A stretch of DNA of 64,000 nucleotides from Planctomycetota bacterium (GTDB taxonomy: Bacteria; Planctomycetota; Phycisphaerae; Phycisphaerales; UBA1924): positions 186,001-250,000 of the forward strand of contig JANRJM010000017.1 in the NCBI GenBank assembly GCA_033763975.1. The letters run 5' to 3'. The notes under the pieces are model-generated. The model was not told where the DNA came from. It saw only the letters and a list, made by a program, of their open reading frames with translations, and ran no database searches. Made by a program: the position numbers and the translations under genes. Positions 55,917-64,000 of the stretch are shown here, in pieces (the first letter of the stretch is position 1; every line of letters starts with the position of its first letter).

Positions 55917-56645
55917 TTATCGCGCTCCGGTGCTCAACTCCCGAAGTTCCTCTGGCGGGATCCCGAAGGTCGGTCCGGGAACCTCGCCCAGGCGGCGGGC
56001 CTCCTCGATGATCTCCGGGTTATCGGGGTTCAGGAAGTACGCCATCCGCAGCCGCCGCACCTGCCGCGGGCGATCGTTGATCGCGCCGTAGAAGTCGGCG
56101 ATCTCGCGCTGCACCTGCCACGAGCGGCCCTGGTCGAGCTTCGACGCCGTCAGCAGCGCTTGGCGGGCCTCGTCGAGGTTGCCCAGGCGCGTGGCGTAGC
56201 GGGCCTGGCGGAGGAAATCGAACACGCGCCCGCGCTCGGTCGTGGCCCGCGCCAGCAGCACCTGCAGCGCCTCGCGCTCGCCCGCCTGGTACATCGCCTC
56301 GGCCAGCGCGTCGGTGTAGTCGTCGCGCAGCGGGAAGACGTCGGTGCAAATGGTGAGTTGCTCGATGGCCTCGCGAGGCTGGCCGGAACGGATCAGCGCC
56401 ACGCCGTAGCGGTACCGGGCCTCGACCGCCTCGGGGCGACGATCGACATACGTCGCGTAGTCGGGCACCGCCTCGGCGTAGTTCTGCCGCCCGAAGTTGT
56501 CGTCGGCGTCGGCGAGCACCTTGTGCAGCGGGCGACCTTTCGCGCAGCCGCCCAGCGCCAGGAGCCCGGCGAGCGGCAGGCACACGGCGAGCGCGGCGAG
56601 CCGCGCGGAGCGGCCGGAACAGGCGGTGAAACGAGGAATCGGCAT
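55917..56645 (-). CDS. TPR-repeat lipoprotein
   Basis: 242 residues. A lipoprotein signal ends in L-A-L-G-G-C (Cys around 34). About five helical repeats follow, with A-x-x-x-Y-x-x-A-V-P-D-Y-A-x-Y-V-D-R-R-P, then A-R-Y-R-Y-G-V-A-L-I-R-S-G and later L-G-N-L-D-E-A-R-Q-A-L, consistent with TPR units. It would sit in the envelope as a scaffold; no partner is evident. Upstream is a 147-base intergenic region shared with a divergent gene. Confidence 0.82.
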   Translation of the reverse strand: MPIPRFTACSGRSARLAALAVCLPLAGLLALGGCAKGRPLHKVLADADDNFGRQNYAEAVPDYATYVDRRPEAVEARYRYGVALIRSGQPREAIEQLTICTDVFPLRDDYTDALAEAMYQAGEREALQVLLARATTERGRVFDFLRQARYATRLGNLDEARQALLTASKLDQGRSWQVQREIADFYGAINDRPRQVRRLRMAYFLNPDNPEIIEEARRLGEVPGPTFGIPPEELRELSTGAR

Positions 56646-56792
56646 CGAGCGGTCTCCGGGCGTCCCTCGCGGGCGGACGCGGGGATGATGCTATCGTGCG
56701 ACGGGACGCGGCAGCGTGAATGGCCGGCGGGCAGTTCTCCCGCAGGCCGGGCTGGATTCCCGGGCCGCCGGACCGGCGAAGGGGTGCGGCCG

Positions 56793-57188
56793 ATGGGACG
56801 CATGGTGCTGCTGCGGCACGACCTGCCCGATGGATCGTCGCACTACGACTGGATGATCGAGGCGACGCCGGGCGCCGAGCGGCTGCTGACCTTCAGGGTC
56901 TCGGCGCGGATCGACCTGGCGCGGAGCGACGCGACGTCAGAGATGCGCACATTCCGCGCGGAACGCCTGCCCGACCACCGCCGCGCGTACCTGGAGTTCG
57001 AGGGCGACATCGGGGGCGGGCGCGGCACCGTCACGCGGGTCGCCCGCGGCGAGGCCACGCGGGTCTCGCTCACCGGCGACGACGGGCTCGCGACCGTGGA
57101 GATCGTCGCGGACTGGGGTGCGGGAGCCGTGCGGCTGCGTGGGAGGCGGGAGGGAGTGGAGTGGGTGTTTGAGGCGGAGTTCGCGTAG
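56793..57188 (+). CDS. LigD-type 3'-phosphoesterase-like small protein
   Basis: 131 residues from ATG 56793. It opens V-L-L-R-H-D-L-P-D-G-S-S-H-Y-D-W-M-I-E, with the His and acidic residues seen at the metal site of LigD 3'-phosphoesterase (DNA polymerase ligase N-terminal) domains. It continues R-L-P-D-H-R-R-A-Y-L-E-F-E-G-D-I-G-G-G-R-G-T-V, a block familiar from planctomycete stand-alone versions. In full LigD the domain trims DNA ends for repair. No Ku or LigD gene is adjacent. Whether the protein is active is not known; the assignment is by motif only. Confidence 0.6.
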   Translation: MGRMVLLRHDLPDGSSHYDWMIEATPGAERLLTFRVSARIDLARSDATSEMRTFRAERLPDHRRAYLEFEGDIGGGRGTVTRVARGEATRVSLTGDDGLATVEIVADWGAGAVRLRGRREGVEWVFEAEFA

Positions 57189-57246
57189 ACTCGTGCGGCC
57201 GGTGGGAAGCAAGCGGGTCTTCCAGTGATCGGTACACTCAACATCC

Positions 57247-60042
57247 ATGCGTCTATCGCTGTCTGAGATCCGCGCTCGAGCGATGAAGTTCGCGGCCGAG
57301 TGGACGAACGTCGCGAGCGAACGCGCCGAAGCCCAATCCTTCTGGACCGATCTCTTCGATGTCTTCGGCATCCGCCGCCGCGCCGTCGCCAGTTTCGAGG
57401 AAAAGGTCAAAAACCTCAAAGGGGCCTACGACCGCATCGACGTCTTCTACGCAGGCGTCATGCTGGGCGAGCACAAGAGCAAGGGAGAAGACCTCTCCAA
57501 GGCCGCAAGCCAGGCGTTCGATTACGTGCAGTCGCTGCAGCGCGAAGGGCGGGACGCCGACCTGCCGCAGTTCATCGTCGTCAGTGACTTCCAGACCATC
57601 GTTGTGTACGACCTGGACAGCAAAGACTCATCGGTGCCGGTGGCGTCGTTCAAGACCGCCAATCTGCACGACAACATCAAGCACCTTGGCTTCCTGTCGG
57701 GCTACACCACCAAACCCGTTGATCCCGAAGACCCCATCAACATCGAGGCGGTCGAAGTCCTCGGCAAGCTGCACGATGCGCTGGAAAAGGGCGGCTATTC
57801 GGGCCATCAACTCGAACGCTTCCTCGTGCGCGTCCTCTTCTGCCTCTTCGCCGACGACACGGCCATATTCGAGAACGAAGAGTTCAAGGCGCTTGTCAAA
57901 GGCTCCCGCGAAGATGGGAGCGACCTGGGCCCGCTGCTGGCCCGCTTCTTCAAGGTGCTCGATCAGGAGAAGGGGGACCGCCCCGCCAAACTCCCCGAAG
58001 AACTGCGTGAACTGCCGTACGTGAACGGCGAGCTCTTCCGCGAGGACCTGGGCTTCGCCGAGTTCGATGCCGCCATGCGGGCCGCGCTGCTGGAGTGCTG
58101 CGAGTTCAACTGGTCCCGCATCAGCCCCGCCGTCTTCGGCTCGCTCTTCCAGTCCATTATGGCGGGCGAGAGCGGCGCGAGGAAACGCCGCCAGATCGGG
58201 GCCCACTACACCAGCGAGCGGGACATCATGAAGCTGGTGCGCAGCCTGTTCCTCGATGACCTCAAAGCCGAGCTCGCCGCGTGCGGCAAGGACAAGAAGA
58301 AACTCCAGGCCTTCCAGGACAAGCTGGCCTCGCTGCGCTTCCTCGACCCGGCCTGCGGCTGCGGCAACTTCCTTGTGGTCACCTACCGGGAACTGCGGCT
58401 CTTGGAACTCGAAGCCCTGATGCTCCTCTCCGGCGGCAAGGTGGACTCCGCCCGCCTGCTGCTGGATTCGCTGCTCAAGGTGGATGTGGACCAGATGCAC
58501 GGGATCGAGATCGAGGAGTGGCCCGCGCGCATCGCCGAGGTGGCGATGTGGCTCATCGACCACCAGATGAACCAGAAGGTCGGCGAAGCCTTCGGGCAGC
58601 CGGTGCGGCGCTTGCCCCTCAAGAAGAGCGCGAAGATTGCCCACGCCAACGCGCTGCAAACCGATTGGAACACGGTGCTGCCCGCGAGCAAGTGCAGCTA
58701 CGTGCTGGGAAATCCGCCATTCGTGGGCGCGAAGTACCAAAGCGATGCCCAACGTGCCGATATGGAGCACGTCTGCAAAGGCATCAAGAACGAGGGCCTC
58801 CTCGACTTCGTCTGCGGCTGGTACGTCGTCGCCTCGACGTACATCCGCGGCACACAAATCCGTTGCGGCTTCGTCTCGACGAACTCGATCACGCAGGGGG
58901 AACAGGTCGGCGTCCTCTGGCCGGAATTGTTCAGTCGCGGCATCAAGATTCACTTCGCCCACCGCACCTTCCAGTGGATGAGCGAAGCACGCGGGAAGGC
59001 CCACGTGCACGTAGTCATCATCGGCTTCGGCGCATTCGACAGGCCGGGCAAGATCATCTACGACTACCCCGACAGCGACGCCGACCCGATTCCTGTCGCG
59101 GCCGCCAACATCAGTCCGTACTTGGTCCCCGGACCGGATGTCGCCATCACGAATCGCTCATCGCCCCTGTGCGAGTCGCCAGACATCGGCATCGGCAACA
59201 AGCCCATCGACGACAGCAACTACTTATTCACGACGGAAGAAATGAAAGCCTTCGTGAAAGTTGAGCCAGGGGCCAAGAAGTACTTCCACCCGTGGTACGG
59301 ATCGGAAGAGTTCATCAACGGTGGGCACCGCTGGTGCCTATGGATTGGCGACGCGGACCCCGACGAGCTGCGCGCCATGCCCAGCGTCATGCAGCGGATC
59401 GAAAACGTGAAGAAGTTTCGCCTTGCCAGCAAGAGCAAGCCGACTCGCGACCTCGCCAAGAACCCGACACGCTTCCACGTCGAGAACATGCCCAAACGGC
59501 GGTTCTTGGTGATCCCCAAAGTGTCCTCGGAGCGCCGCACGTACATTCCGATGGGGCTCATGGAGCCCTCGGATATCGCCAGCGACCTTCTCTTCGTACT
59601 CACTGGAACCACGCCCTACCACTTCGGCGTCCTGACCAGCGAGATGCACATGGCCTGGGTCCGCCAAGTCTGCGGGCGGCTCAAGTCCGACTTCCGCTAC
59701 TCCAACAAGCTGGTCTACAACAACTTCCCCTGGCCCCAAGATGCCACACCCAAGCAGCAGGCCGCCGTCAGCGCCGCCGCCGAGCATGTGCTCGCCGTCC
59801 GCGACACGTTCAAGGGCCAGACGCTCGCCGACCTCTACGACCCGCTCGCGATGCCCAAGTCTCTGCGTGATGCCCACAAGGACCTCGACAGAGCCGTCGA
59901 CAAGTGCTATCGCGCCCAACCCTTCACGAGCGAACGCCAGCGGGTGGAGTATCTCTTCGACCTGTACCAGAAGCTCATCACGCCGCTGACTGCGCCGGTC
60001 AAGGGACGCAAACGCGCGGCCGAGGCCGAGCCCGAGGACTGA
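57247..60042 (+). CDS. Type IIL-like fused restriction-methyltransferase
   Basis: 931 residues in one chain. The N-terminal nuclease domain has D65 followed by G-E75-H-K77-S-K-G, a PD-(D/E)xK active site. The methyltransferase has L-D-P-A-C-G-C-G-N-F (367-373 region, SAM binding) and N489-P-P-F492, typical for adenine methylation. The last 300 residues should recognise DNA. This is the layout of MmeI-like enzymes that cut and methylate with one protein. No separate restriction or modification gene is near, as expected for this type. The base composition is clearly lower in GC than the flanking genes, a sign of horizontal acquisition. Confidence 0.87.
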   Translation: MRLSLSEIRARAMKFAAEWTNVASERAEAQSFWTDLFDVFGIRRRAVASFEEKVKNLKGAYDRIDVFYAGVMLGEHKSKGEDLSKAASQAFDYVQSLQREGRDADLPQFIVVSDFQTIVVYDLDSKDSSVPVASFKTANLHDNIKHLGFLSGYTTKPVDPEDPINIEAVEVLGKLHDALEKGGYSGHQLERFLVRVLFCLFADDTAIFENEEFKALVKGSREDGSDLGPLLARFFKVLDQEKGDRPAKLPEELRELPYVNGELFREDLGFAEFDAAMRAALLECCEFNWSRISPAVFGSLFQSIMAGESGARKRRQIGAHYTSERDIMKLVRSLFLDDLKAELAACGKDKKKLQAFQDKLASLRFLDPACGCGNFLVVTYRELRLLELEALMLLSGGKVDSARLLLDSLLKVDVDQMHGIEIEEWPARIAEVAMWLIDHQMNQKVGEAFGQPVRRLPLKKSAKIAHANALQTDWNTVLPASKCSYVLGNPPFVGAKYQSDAQRADMEHVCKGIKNEGLLDFVCGWYVVASTYIRGTQIRCGFVSTNSITQGEQVGVLWPELFSRGIKIHFAHRTFQWMSEARGKAHVHVVIIGFGAFDRPGKIIYDYPDSDADPIPVAAANISPYLVPGPDVAITNRSSPLCESPDIGIGNKPIDDSNYLFTTEEMKAFVKVEPGAKKYFHPWYGSEEFINGGHRWCLWIGDADPDELRAMPSVMQRIENVKKFRLASKSKPTRDLAKNPTRFHVENMPKRRFLVIPKVSSERRTYIPMGLMEPSDIASDLLFVLTGTTPYHFGVLTSEMHMAWVRQVCGRLKSDFRYSNKLVYNNFPWPQDATPKQQAAVSAAAEHVLAVRDTFKGQTLADLYDPLAMPKSLRDAHKDLDRAVDKCYRAQPFTSERQRVEYLFDLYQKLITPLTAPVKGRKRAAEAEPED

Positions 60043-60197
60043 GTATCAGCGTCCGATGGCAAATGGGCCGCGCCGAGGACGTGGCGATGGGGGTCGCATG
60101 GATGCAGTGGTACTCCCGGGGTCGGCTTGGTAGGCTGACGGCGCGTGCCGCGGTCGCGGCGTGTGAGGAGGGGGGGCGAAGCGGGAGGCTTGTCGCC

Positions 60198-60548
60198 ATG
60201 AGTCACATCGCGGAGGGTCGGACGATTCGGCTGCATCCTGAGGGGACGCCGGGGCTGCCGGCGGAGCCGCCGCCGCCGAAGATCCAGGCGTTCGAGTCGA
60301 AGATCGGGTCGAAGCGGCACGAGGACACGTGGAAGCGCACGCCGACGATCAGCGGGCACGGGGCGATCCACGTGCGGACGTTCCACTGCAAGCTGTCGGA
60401 CGACGCGATCGGGTACCTGGACCAGCAGATCAACGAGTGGCTGGACGCGCACCCGCAGTACGAGGTGAAGTTCACGTCGTCGAAGGTGGGCGAGTGGACG
60501 GGGAAGCTGGGGAAAGAGCCGCACTTGATCGTGCAGGTGTGGGTGTGA
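60198..60548 (+). CDS. Hypothetical protein
   Basis: 116 residues from ATG 60198. The N-terminal 40 residues are Pro-rich. The remainder is a compact mixed fold with G-A-I-H-V-R-T-F-H-C-K-L-S and Y-L-D-Q-Q-I-N-E-W-L-D-A-H-P, ending in H-L-I-V-Q-V-W-V. I recognise no family. It lies in the 630-base gap between the restriction enzyme and asparagine synthetase genes, and its GC-rich composition matches the core genome rather than the restriction gene. Confidence 0.6.
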   Translation: MSHIAEGRTIRLHPEGTPGLPAEPPPPKIQAFESKIGSKRHEDTWKRTPTISGHGAIHVRTFHCKLSDDAIGYLDQQINEWLDAHPQYEVKFTSSKVGEWTGKLGKEPHLIVQVWV

Positions 60549-60551
60549 GGA

Positions 60552-60591
60552 AAATGGCCAAATGGTCAAATGGCCAAATTGCCAAATGGGG
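60552..60591. repeat. Five tandem 8-bp AAATGGCC-type repeats
   Basis: Five direct copies, AAATGGCC, AAATGGTC, AAATGGCC, AAATTGCC and AAATGGGG, run without gaps immediately after the stop of the hypothetical gene. They are AT-rich against the surroundings. Function is unknown. Confidence 0.8.
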
Positions 60592-60672
60592 ATGGGGGCT
60601 GCGGCCACGCGGTCATGCGGCGACGCGGTTCGCGGGTGATGAGACACCGTCCGGCGGTCCGATGATCTCGGC

Positions 60673-62526
60673 GTGTGCGGCATTCTGGGCATCGTGACGT
60701 CGGTCGGGCAGCGCGTGGCGGTGACGCCGAGCGAGGTCGTGCGATGCCGCGACCGGATGGCGCATCGCGGGCCCGACGGCGCGGGGGTGTGGGACGGCGG
60801 GCACGTCGTGCTGGCGCATCGGCGCCTCGCGGTGATCGACCCGAGCGAGGCCGGCGCGCAGCCGATGCTCGCACGCGCGGCGGCGGCTGACGCCGGGTGC
60901 CCGGGCGTGCTGGTGTACAACGGCGAGTTGTACAACGACGCGGCCCTGCGTGAGGAGTTGAGCCGCGCGGGGTGGACGTTCCGTTCGCAGGCCGACAGCG
61001 AGACGGTGCTGGCGGCGTTGATGACGTGGGGCGAGGATGGGCTCGATCGGCTGCGCGGGATGTACGCGCTGGCGTTTGTCGAGGCGGGCGGGCGGCGCGT
61101 GCTGCTGGCGCGCGATCCGCTGGGGATCAAGCCCCTGTTCTGGACGCGGCTCACGCGGGGCGGGGTCGAGCACGTGGCGTTCGCCAGCGAGATCGCGGCG
61201 CTGCTGGAACTGCCCGGCGTCGTGAAGCGGGCGGACATCGTCGCGGCGAGCGCGTATCTCACGACGATCCGCACCACGCTGGGCGAACGCACGTTGTACG
61301 AGGGCGTGCGCACGCTCGAGCCCGGCGGGGCGGCGTGGGTCGAGGCCGGCGCGGGGCGCGTGCGGATGCGGGCGATCGAGCGCCGGGGCGTGCCGGTGTT
61401 TCGCGGGACGGGCGAGGATGCGCGGGCTCGCGTGCGCGAGGTGATCGAGGCCTCGGTGTCGGCCCACCTGCGCGCCGACGTGCCGACGTGCACGCTGCTG
61501 AGCGGCGGGCTGGACAGCACGATCATCACGGGCATCACGCGGCGCGTCTGCCCGCGGGTGCGGACGTACTGCGCGGGAGCCGCGGACGGCGAGGATCTGG
61601 TGTTCGCGCGGCGAGCGGCGGCCTCGCTCGGCACGCGTCACGCGGAGGCGATCATCGAGCGCGACGATTTCGTGGGCACCTGGGCGCGGATGGTGGCGCG
61701 GCTCGGCGTGCCGCTGTCGACGCCGAACGAGGTGGCGATCGAGCGCGTCGCGACGCGACTGCGGGCGGACGGGCACGTGGTGGCGTTGACGGGCGAGGGT
61801 GCGGACGAGTTGTTCGGCGGGTACGAGGCGCCGATGCGGGCCGCGGCGGCGTTCGAGCGCGGCGCGTGGAGCGGCGGTGGTGACCCGCCGGCGAACGGGG
61901 GCGCGTTCCAGTTGCTGGATGCGGCGTGGGTGCCGCCTTCCGCGAAGCCGGGCGTGCTGCGCGACGAGGTGTGGCGCGGGATCGAGGGCGACGCCGAGCT
62001 GCAGCGCTGGTATGTCGAGACGTTTGATGCGTGCGCCGCCGAGGCGCGCGGCGCGGCGGACCGAGGGGCGCATCCGCTGGACCCGCACCTGCGGTTTCTG
62101 CGGCGGGTGAACCTCGCGGGGCTGTTGGGGCGGCTCGACACGGCGACGATGCTGGCGGGCGTCGAAGGACGCACGCCGTTCGCGGATGTCGAGGTCGCGT
62201 CGCTGGCGGACGCGCTGCCGATGGACGAGAAGTTCGACGAGCGGACGCCGGGCACGGCCGGCACGAAGGTGGCGCTGCGCCGGGCGTTCGCCGATGGCGT
62301 GCCGCCCGAGGTGCTGCAACGGGCGAAGGCGAGCTTCCCGCTGCCGTTCCAGGCGTGGGTGGGCGCCTGGGTGGGCGGCGATGGCGCGAGTGTGCTCCGG
62401 GAGAGCGGGCTGGTTCGCGAGCTGTTCACCGAGGCAGCGATCGAGACGGTGATCGCGCGCGGGCGGGATCTCTGGCGCCTGTCGTGGCCCATGGCCAACC
62501 TGGCGCTGTGGTCGCGGACGTTCTGA
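60673..62526 (+). CDS. asnB: Glutamine-hydrolysing asparagine synthetase
   Basis: 617 residues from GTG 60673, chosen so that the mature enzyme begins at Cys2 (M-C-G-I-L-G-I). The glutaminase domain has R-M-A-H-R-G-P-D-G and V-Y-N-G-E-L-Y-N. The synthetase domain has the ATP pyrophosphatase loop S-G-G-L-D-S (277-282) and G-E-G-A-D-E-L-F-G-G-Y-E. It makes asparagine from aspartate, glutamine and ATP; paralogues can also amidate cell-surface sugars or peptides, so a non-housekeeping role is possible. A C-terminal linker is Arg/Trp-rich. No cluster partners are obvious. Confidence 0.92.
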   Translation: MCGILGIVTSVGQRVAVTPSEVVRCRDRMAHRGPDGAGVWDGGHVVLAHRRLAVIDPSEAGAQPMLARAAAADAGCPGVLVYNGELYNDAALREELSRAGWTFRSQADSETVLAALMTWGEDGLDRLRGMYALAFVEAGGRRVLLARDPLGIKPLFWTRLTRGGVEHVAFASEIAALLELPGVVKRADIVAASAYLTTIRTTLGERTLYEGVRTLEPGGAAWVEAGAGRVRMRAIERRGVPVFRGTGEDARARVREVIEASVSAHLRADVPTCTLLSGGLDSTIITGITRRVCPRVRTYCAGAADGEDLVFARRAAASLGTRHAEAIIERDDFVGTWARMVARLGVPLSTPNEVAIERVATRLRADGHVVALTGEGADELFGGYEAPMRAAAAFERGAWSGGGDPPANGGAFQLLDAAWVPPSAKPGVLRDEVWRGIEGDAELQRWYVETFDACAAEARGAADRGAHPLDPHLRFLRRVNLAGLLGRLDTATMLAGVEGRTPFADVEVASLADALPMDEKFDERTPGTAGTKVALRRAFADGVPPEVLQRAKASFPLPFQAWVGAWVGGDGASVLRESGLVRELFTEAAIETVIARGRDLWRLSWPMANLALWSRTF

Positions 62527-62621
62527 TAACCGGGCGAGACCGGCACAGGCGGCATGTGCGACGCGGGGGATTCCCGGGCGGCCGCATCCGCCCGGGGCGG
62601 CGGGCCGATGTGGGGGACACC

Positions 62622-63293
62622 ATGCTCGACTGGCTCAAACGACGGGCAGCGCCCGCGAATCGCTCGCGTTCGGCCGAGCGATTCCGGACCGTCGGGCTTC
62701 GGTGCGCCATCGGCGAGGTCGTGGACCTGTCGGCGCTGGGCGTGCGGGTGCGCTTCGTGCAGGCGCCGAGCGTGCAGCCGGGCGACATGTTCGACATGGT
62801 GATCGCCTCGGAATCGCAGCGCGTGCGCGTGCCGGCGCGGGTGGCCTGGGTGCGGCGCTCGGGCATGCGGGGCGGGGAACTGGGCGCGAAGTTCGAGCAG
62901 GTGCGCCCGGGCGTGGCGGCGGCGCTCGTGCAGCTCGCGCGGTTCGGGTTCATCACAACCGACGCCGACGCGTGCGTGCTGCCGCCGGAAGACCCGGCGC
63001 GGGCCGAAGCGCCCGCCGAGAAGCCGGCCACGCCCGATGGGGCGCGTCCGCCGATGACGGCGTCGATCGAGGTCGAAGACCTGTACTCGATGCTCGGGGT
63101 GCCGCGGACCGCGACCGAGGACGAGATCAAAAAGGCGTACCACGCCCGTGCGCTGGAACTGCACCCGGACCGGAACTCGTCGGACGACGCGGCGGCGCGG
63201 TTCGCCGACCTGGCGAAGGCGTACAAGGTGCTGCGCGCGTCCGACCTGCGGGCACGCTACGACGCGCTGCTCTCCAGCGCCCAGGCCGCGTGA
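62622..63293 (+). CDS. PilZ-domain protein with C-terminal DnaJ domain
   Basis: 223 residues. The N-terminal domain (about 15-110) has the PilZ c-di-GMP motif R16-x-x-x-R20 and D35-L-S-A-L-G40 with the right spacing. A Pro/Ala-rich linker leads to a J domain (about 150-215) with L-Y-S-M-L-G-V-P-R-T-A-T, H181-P-D183 and A-Y-K-V-L-R-A-S-D-L-R-A-R-Y-D-A-L. The HPD motif activates DnaK-type Hsp70s. The combination would let c-di-GMP control chaperone recruitment; I know of no standard family with it. Its 3' end overlaps the convergent ABC ATPase gene by 37 bases. Confidence 0.82.
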   Translation: MLDWLKRRAAPANRSRSAERFRTVGLRCAIGEVVDLSALGVRVRFVQAPSVQPGDMFDMVIASESQRVRVPARVAWVRRSGMRGGELGAKFEQVRPGVAAALVQLARFGFITTDADACVLPPEDPARAEAPAEKPATPDGARPPMTASIEVEDLYSMLGVPRTATEDEIKKAYHARALELHPDRNSSDDAAARFADLAKAYKVLRASDLRARYDALLSSAQAA

Positions 63294-64000
63294 GGGTCGG
63301 GGCTCTCGGCCAGCAGGGCCCGCGTGTACTCGGATGCGGGCTCGTGCAGCACGCGTTCGCGCGGGCCGAGTTCGACCATGGAGCCGGTGCGCAGCACGCC
63401 GATGTCGTCGGCCATGTGGCGGACGACGCCGAGATCGTGCGTGATGAGGAGGATGGCCACGCCCGCGTCGCGCTGGAGTTCGACAAGGAGATTCAGGATC
63501 TGGGCCTGCACGGAGACGTCGAGCGCGCTCGTGGGTTCGTCGCAGATGAGCACGCGGGGCGAGGGGGCGAGCGCGCGGGCGATGGCGATGCGCTGGCGCT
63601 GCCCGCCGCTGAACTGGTGCGGGTACAGCCCGCCCTGCGCGGGATCGATGCCGCACCGGGCCAGCAGTTCGTTCGCGCTCCGCACAGCGCGAGAGAGCGG
63701 CGTGCCGCGGACCACCAGCGGCTCGGCCACCGCGTCACGCACGCGCTGGCGCGGATTGAGCGACCCGCCGGGATCCTGGAAGACCGCCTGCACGGCGTCT
63801 CGCAGCGCCCGCCGAGACGACCCGACGCCCGGCACCACCGGCGAGCCGTCGAGCAGGATCTCGCCGGTGAAAGGCACCAGCCCGAGGATGGCGCGGGCGA
63901 CGGTGGACTTTCCTGATCCTGACTCGCCGACGAGGCCCAGCGTCCGCGACGCGTGCAGGTCGAACGAGATGTCCCGCACGGCGACGTGCGCGGGATGCCG
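63257..64000 (-). CDS. Oligopeptide/dipeptide ABC transporter ATPase, 5' end outside window
   Basis: The visible 248 residues contain Walker A G-E-S-G-S-G-K-S-T, the Q loop V-F-Q-D-P-G-G-S-L-N-P-R, the signature Q-F-S-G-G-Q-R-Q-R-I-A-I-A-R-A-L and Walker B L-I-C-D-E-P-T-S-A-L-D. N-P-R and D-E-P-T-S-A-L-D-V-S-V are typical of DppF/OppF peptide ATPases. The frame continues beyond the window, so the start is not seen. The stop overlaps the end of the PilZ-DnaJ gene, convergently. The C-terminal zinc-finger-like R-R-P-x-C tail of some OppF proteins is not found; the tail here is short. Confidence 0.88.
   Translation of the reverse strand, partial: RHPAHVAVRDISFDLHASRTLGLVGESGSGKSTVARAILGLVPFTGEILLDGSPVVPGVGSSRRALRDAVQAVFQDPGGSLNPRQRVRDAVAEPLVVRGTPLSRAVRSANELLARCGIDPAQGGLYPHQFSGGQRQRIAIARALAPSPRVLICDEPTSALDVSVQAQILNLLVELQRDAGVAILLITHDLGVVRHMADDIGVLRTGSMVELGPRERVLHEPASEYTRALLAESPDPHAAWALESSAS

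Overview
The window is very GC-rich and gene-dense. It reads like a chromosome segment of a planctomycete, probably a Phycisphaerales-type lineage. The pointers are two secreted proteins with PEP-CTERM-like tails (PAPG, hydrophobic stretch, Arg cluster), a pilin-like protein with an H...VDMH variant of the planctomycetal H-X9-DG end, Tat-exported Gfo/Idh/MocA oxidoreductases, a flagellin, tandem adenylate kinases and a methyltransferase/flavoprotein/type III PKS trio. This placement is inference; there is no rRNA or other strong phylogenetic marker here.

Layout. 1-8 kb: TPR protein, YebC, a TIM-barrel protein, endonuclease III, tRNA-Arg(CCG), an MFS carrier, an S41 protease and a small atypical gene interrupted by one in-frame stop. 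8-12 kb (minus): pyruvate dehydrogenase E2 and E1-beta around a secreted peptidase-C15-like protein. 12-17 kb: xseA-xseB-prepilin peptidase operon, OmpA-like lipoprotein, fasciclin protein. 17-21 kb: ECF sigma/anti-sigma pair, FmdB-like protein, flagellin. 21-31 kb: prolyl oligopeptidase, LamG PEP-CTERM protein, ABC ATPase with a large membrane protein, two adenylate kinases, pilin-like protein. 31-37 kb: nucleoside-type carrier, then a tight oxidoreductase/ApbE/oxidoreductase/cytochrome operon. 37-49 kb (mostly minus): BNR-propeller protein, CYTH protein, DNA ligase LigA carrying palindromic inserts, DUF4340-like protein, MetF, AsmA-like protein, MFS. 48-53 kb (plus): PhnZ-like HD oxygenase and PhoD-like phosphatase, then the type III PKS trio. 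53-56 kb (minus): ArsR-methyltransferase regulator and AhcY. 56-64 kb: TPR lipoprotein, LigD-phosphoesterase-like protein, a single-chain type IIL restriction-modification enzyme, asparagine synthetase, a PilZ-DnaJ fusion and an oligopeptide ABC ATPase cut by the window end.

The most notable signals are these. (1) ligA contains two clusters of a short palindromic element, inserted in frame in two loops and encoding PTRxVGV repeats, like a protein-coding palindromic mobile element. (2) A perfect 8-bp inverted repeat sits across the promoter and start of the ArsR-methyltransferase gene upstream of ahcY, and a 15/22 match lies upstream of metF about 10 kb away, suggesting a local SAM-cycle regulon. 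(3) The Tat-exported sugar-oxidoreductase operon carries ApbE and a heme-binding membrane protein, and one of its oxidoreductases lacks the family lysine.
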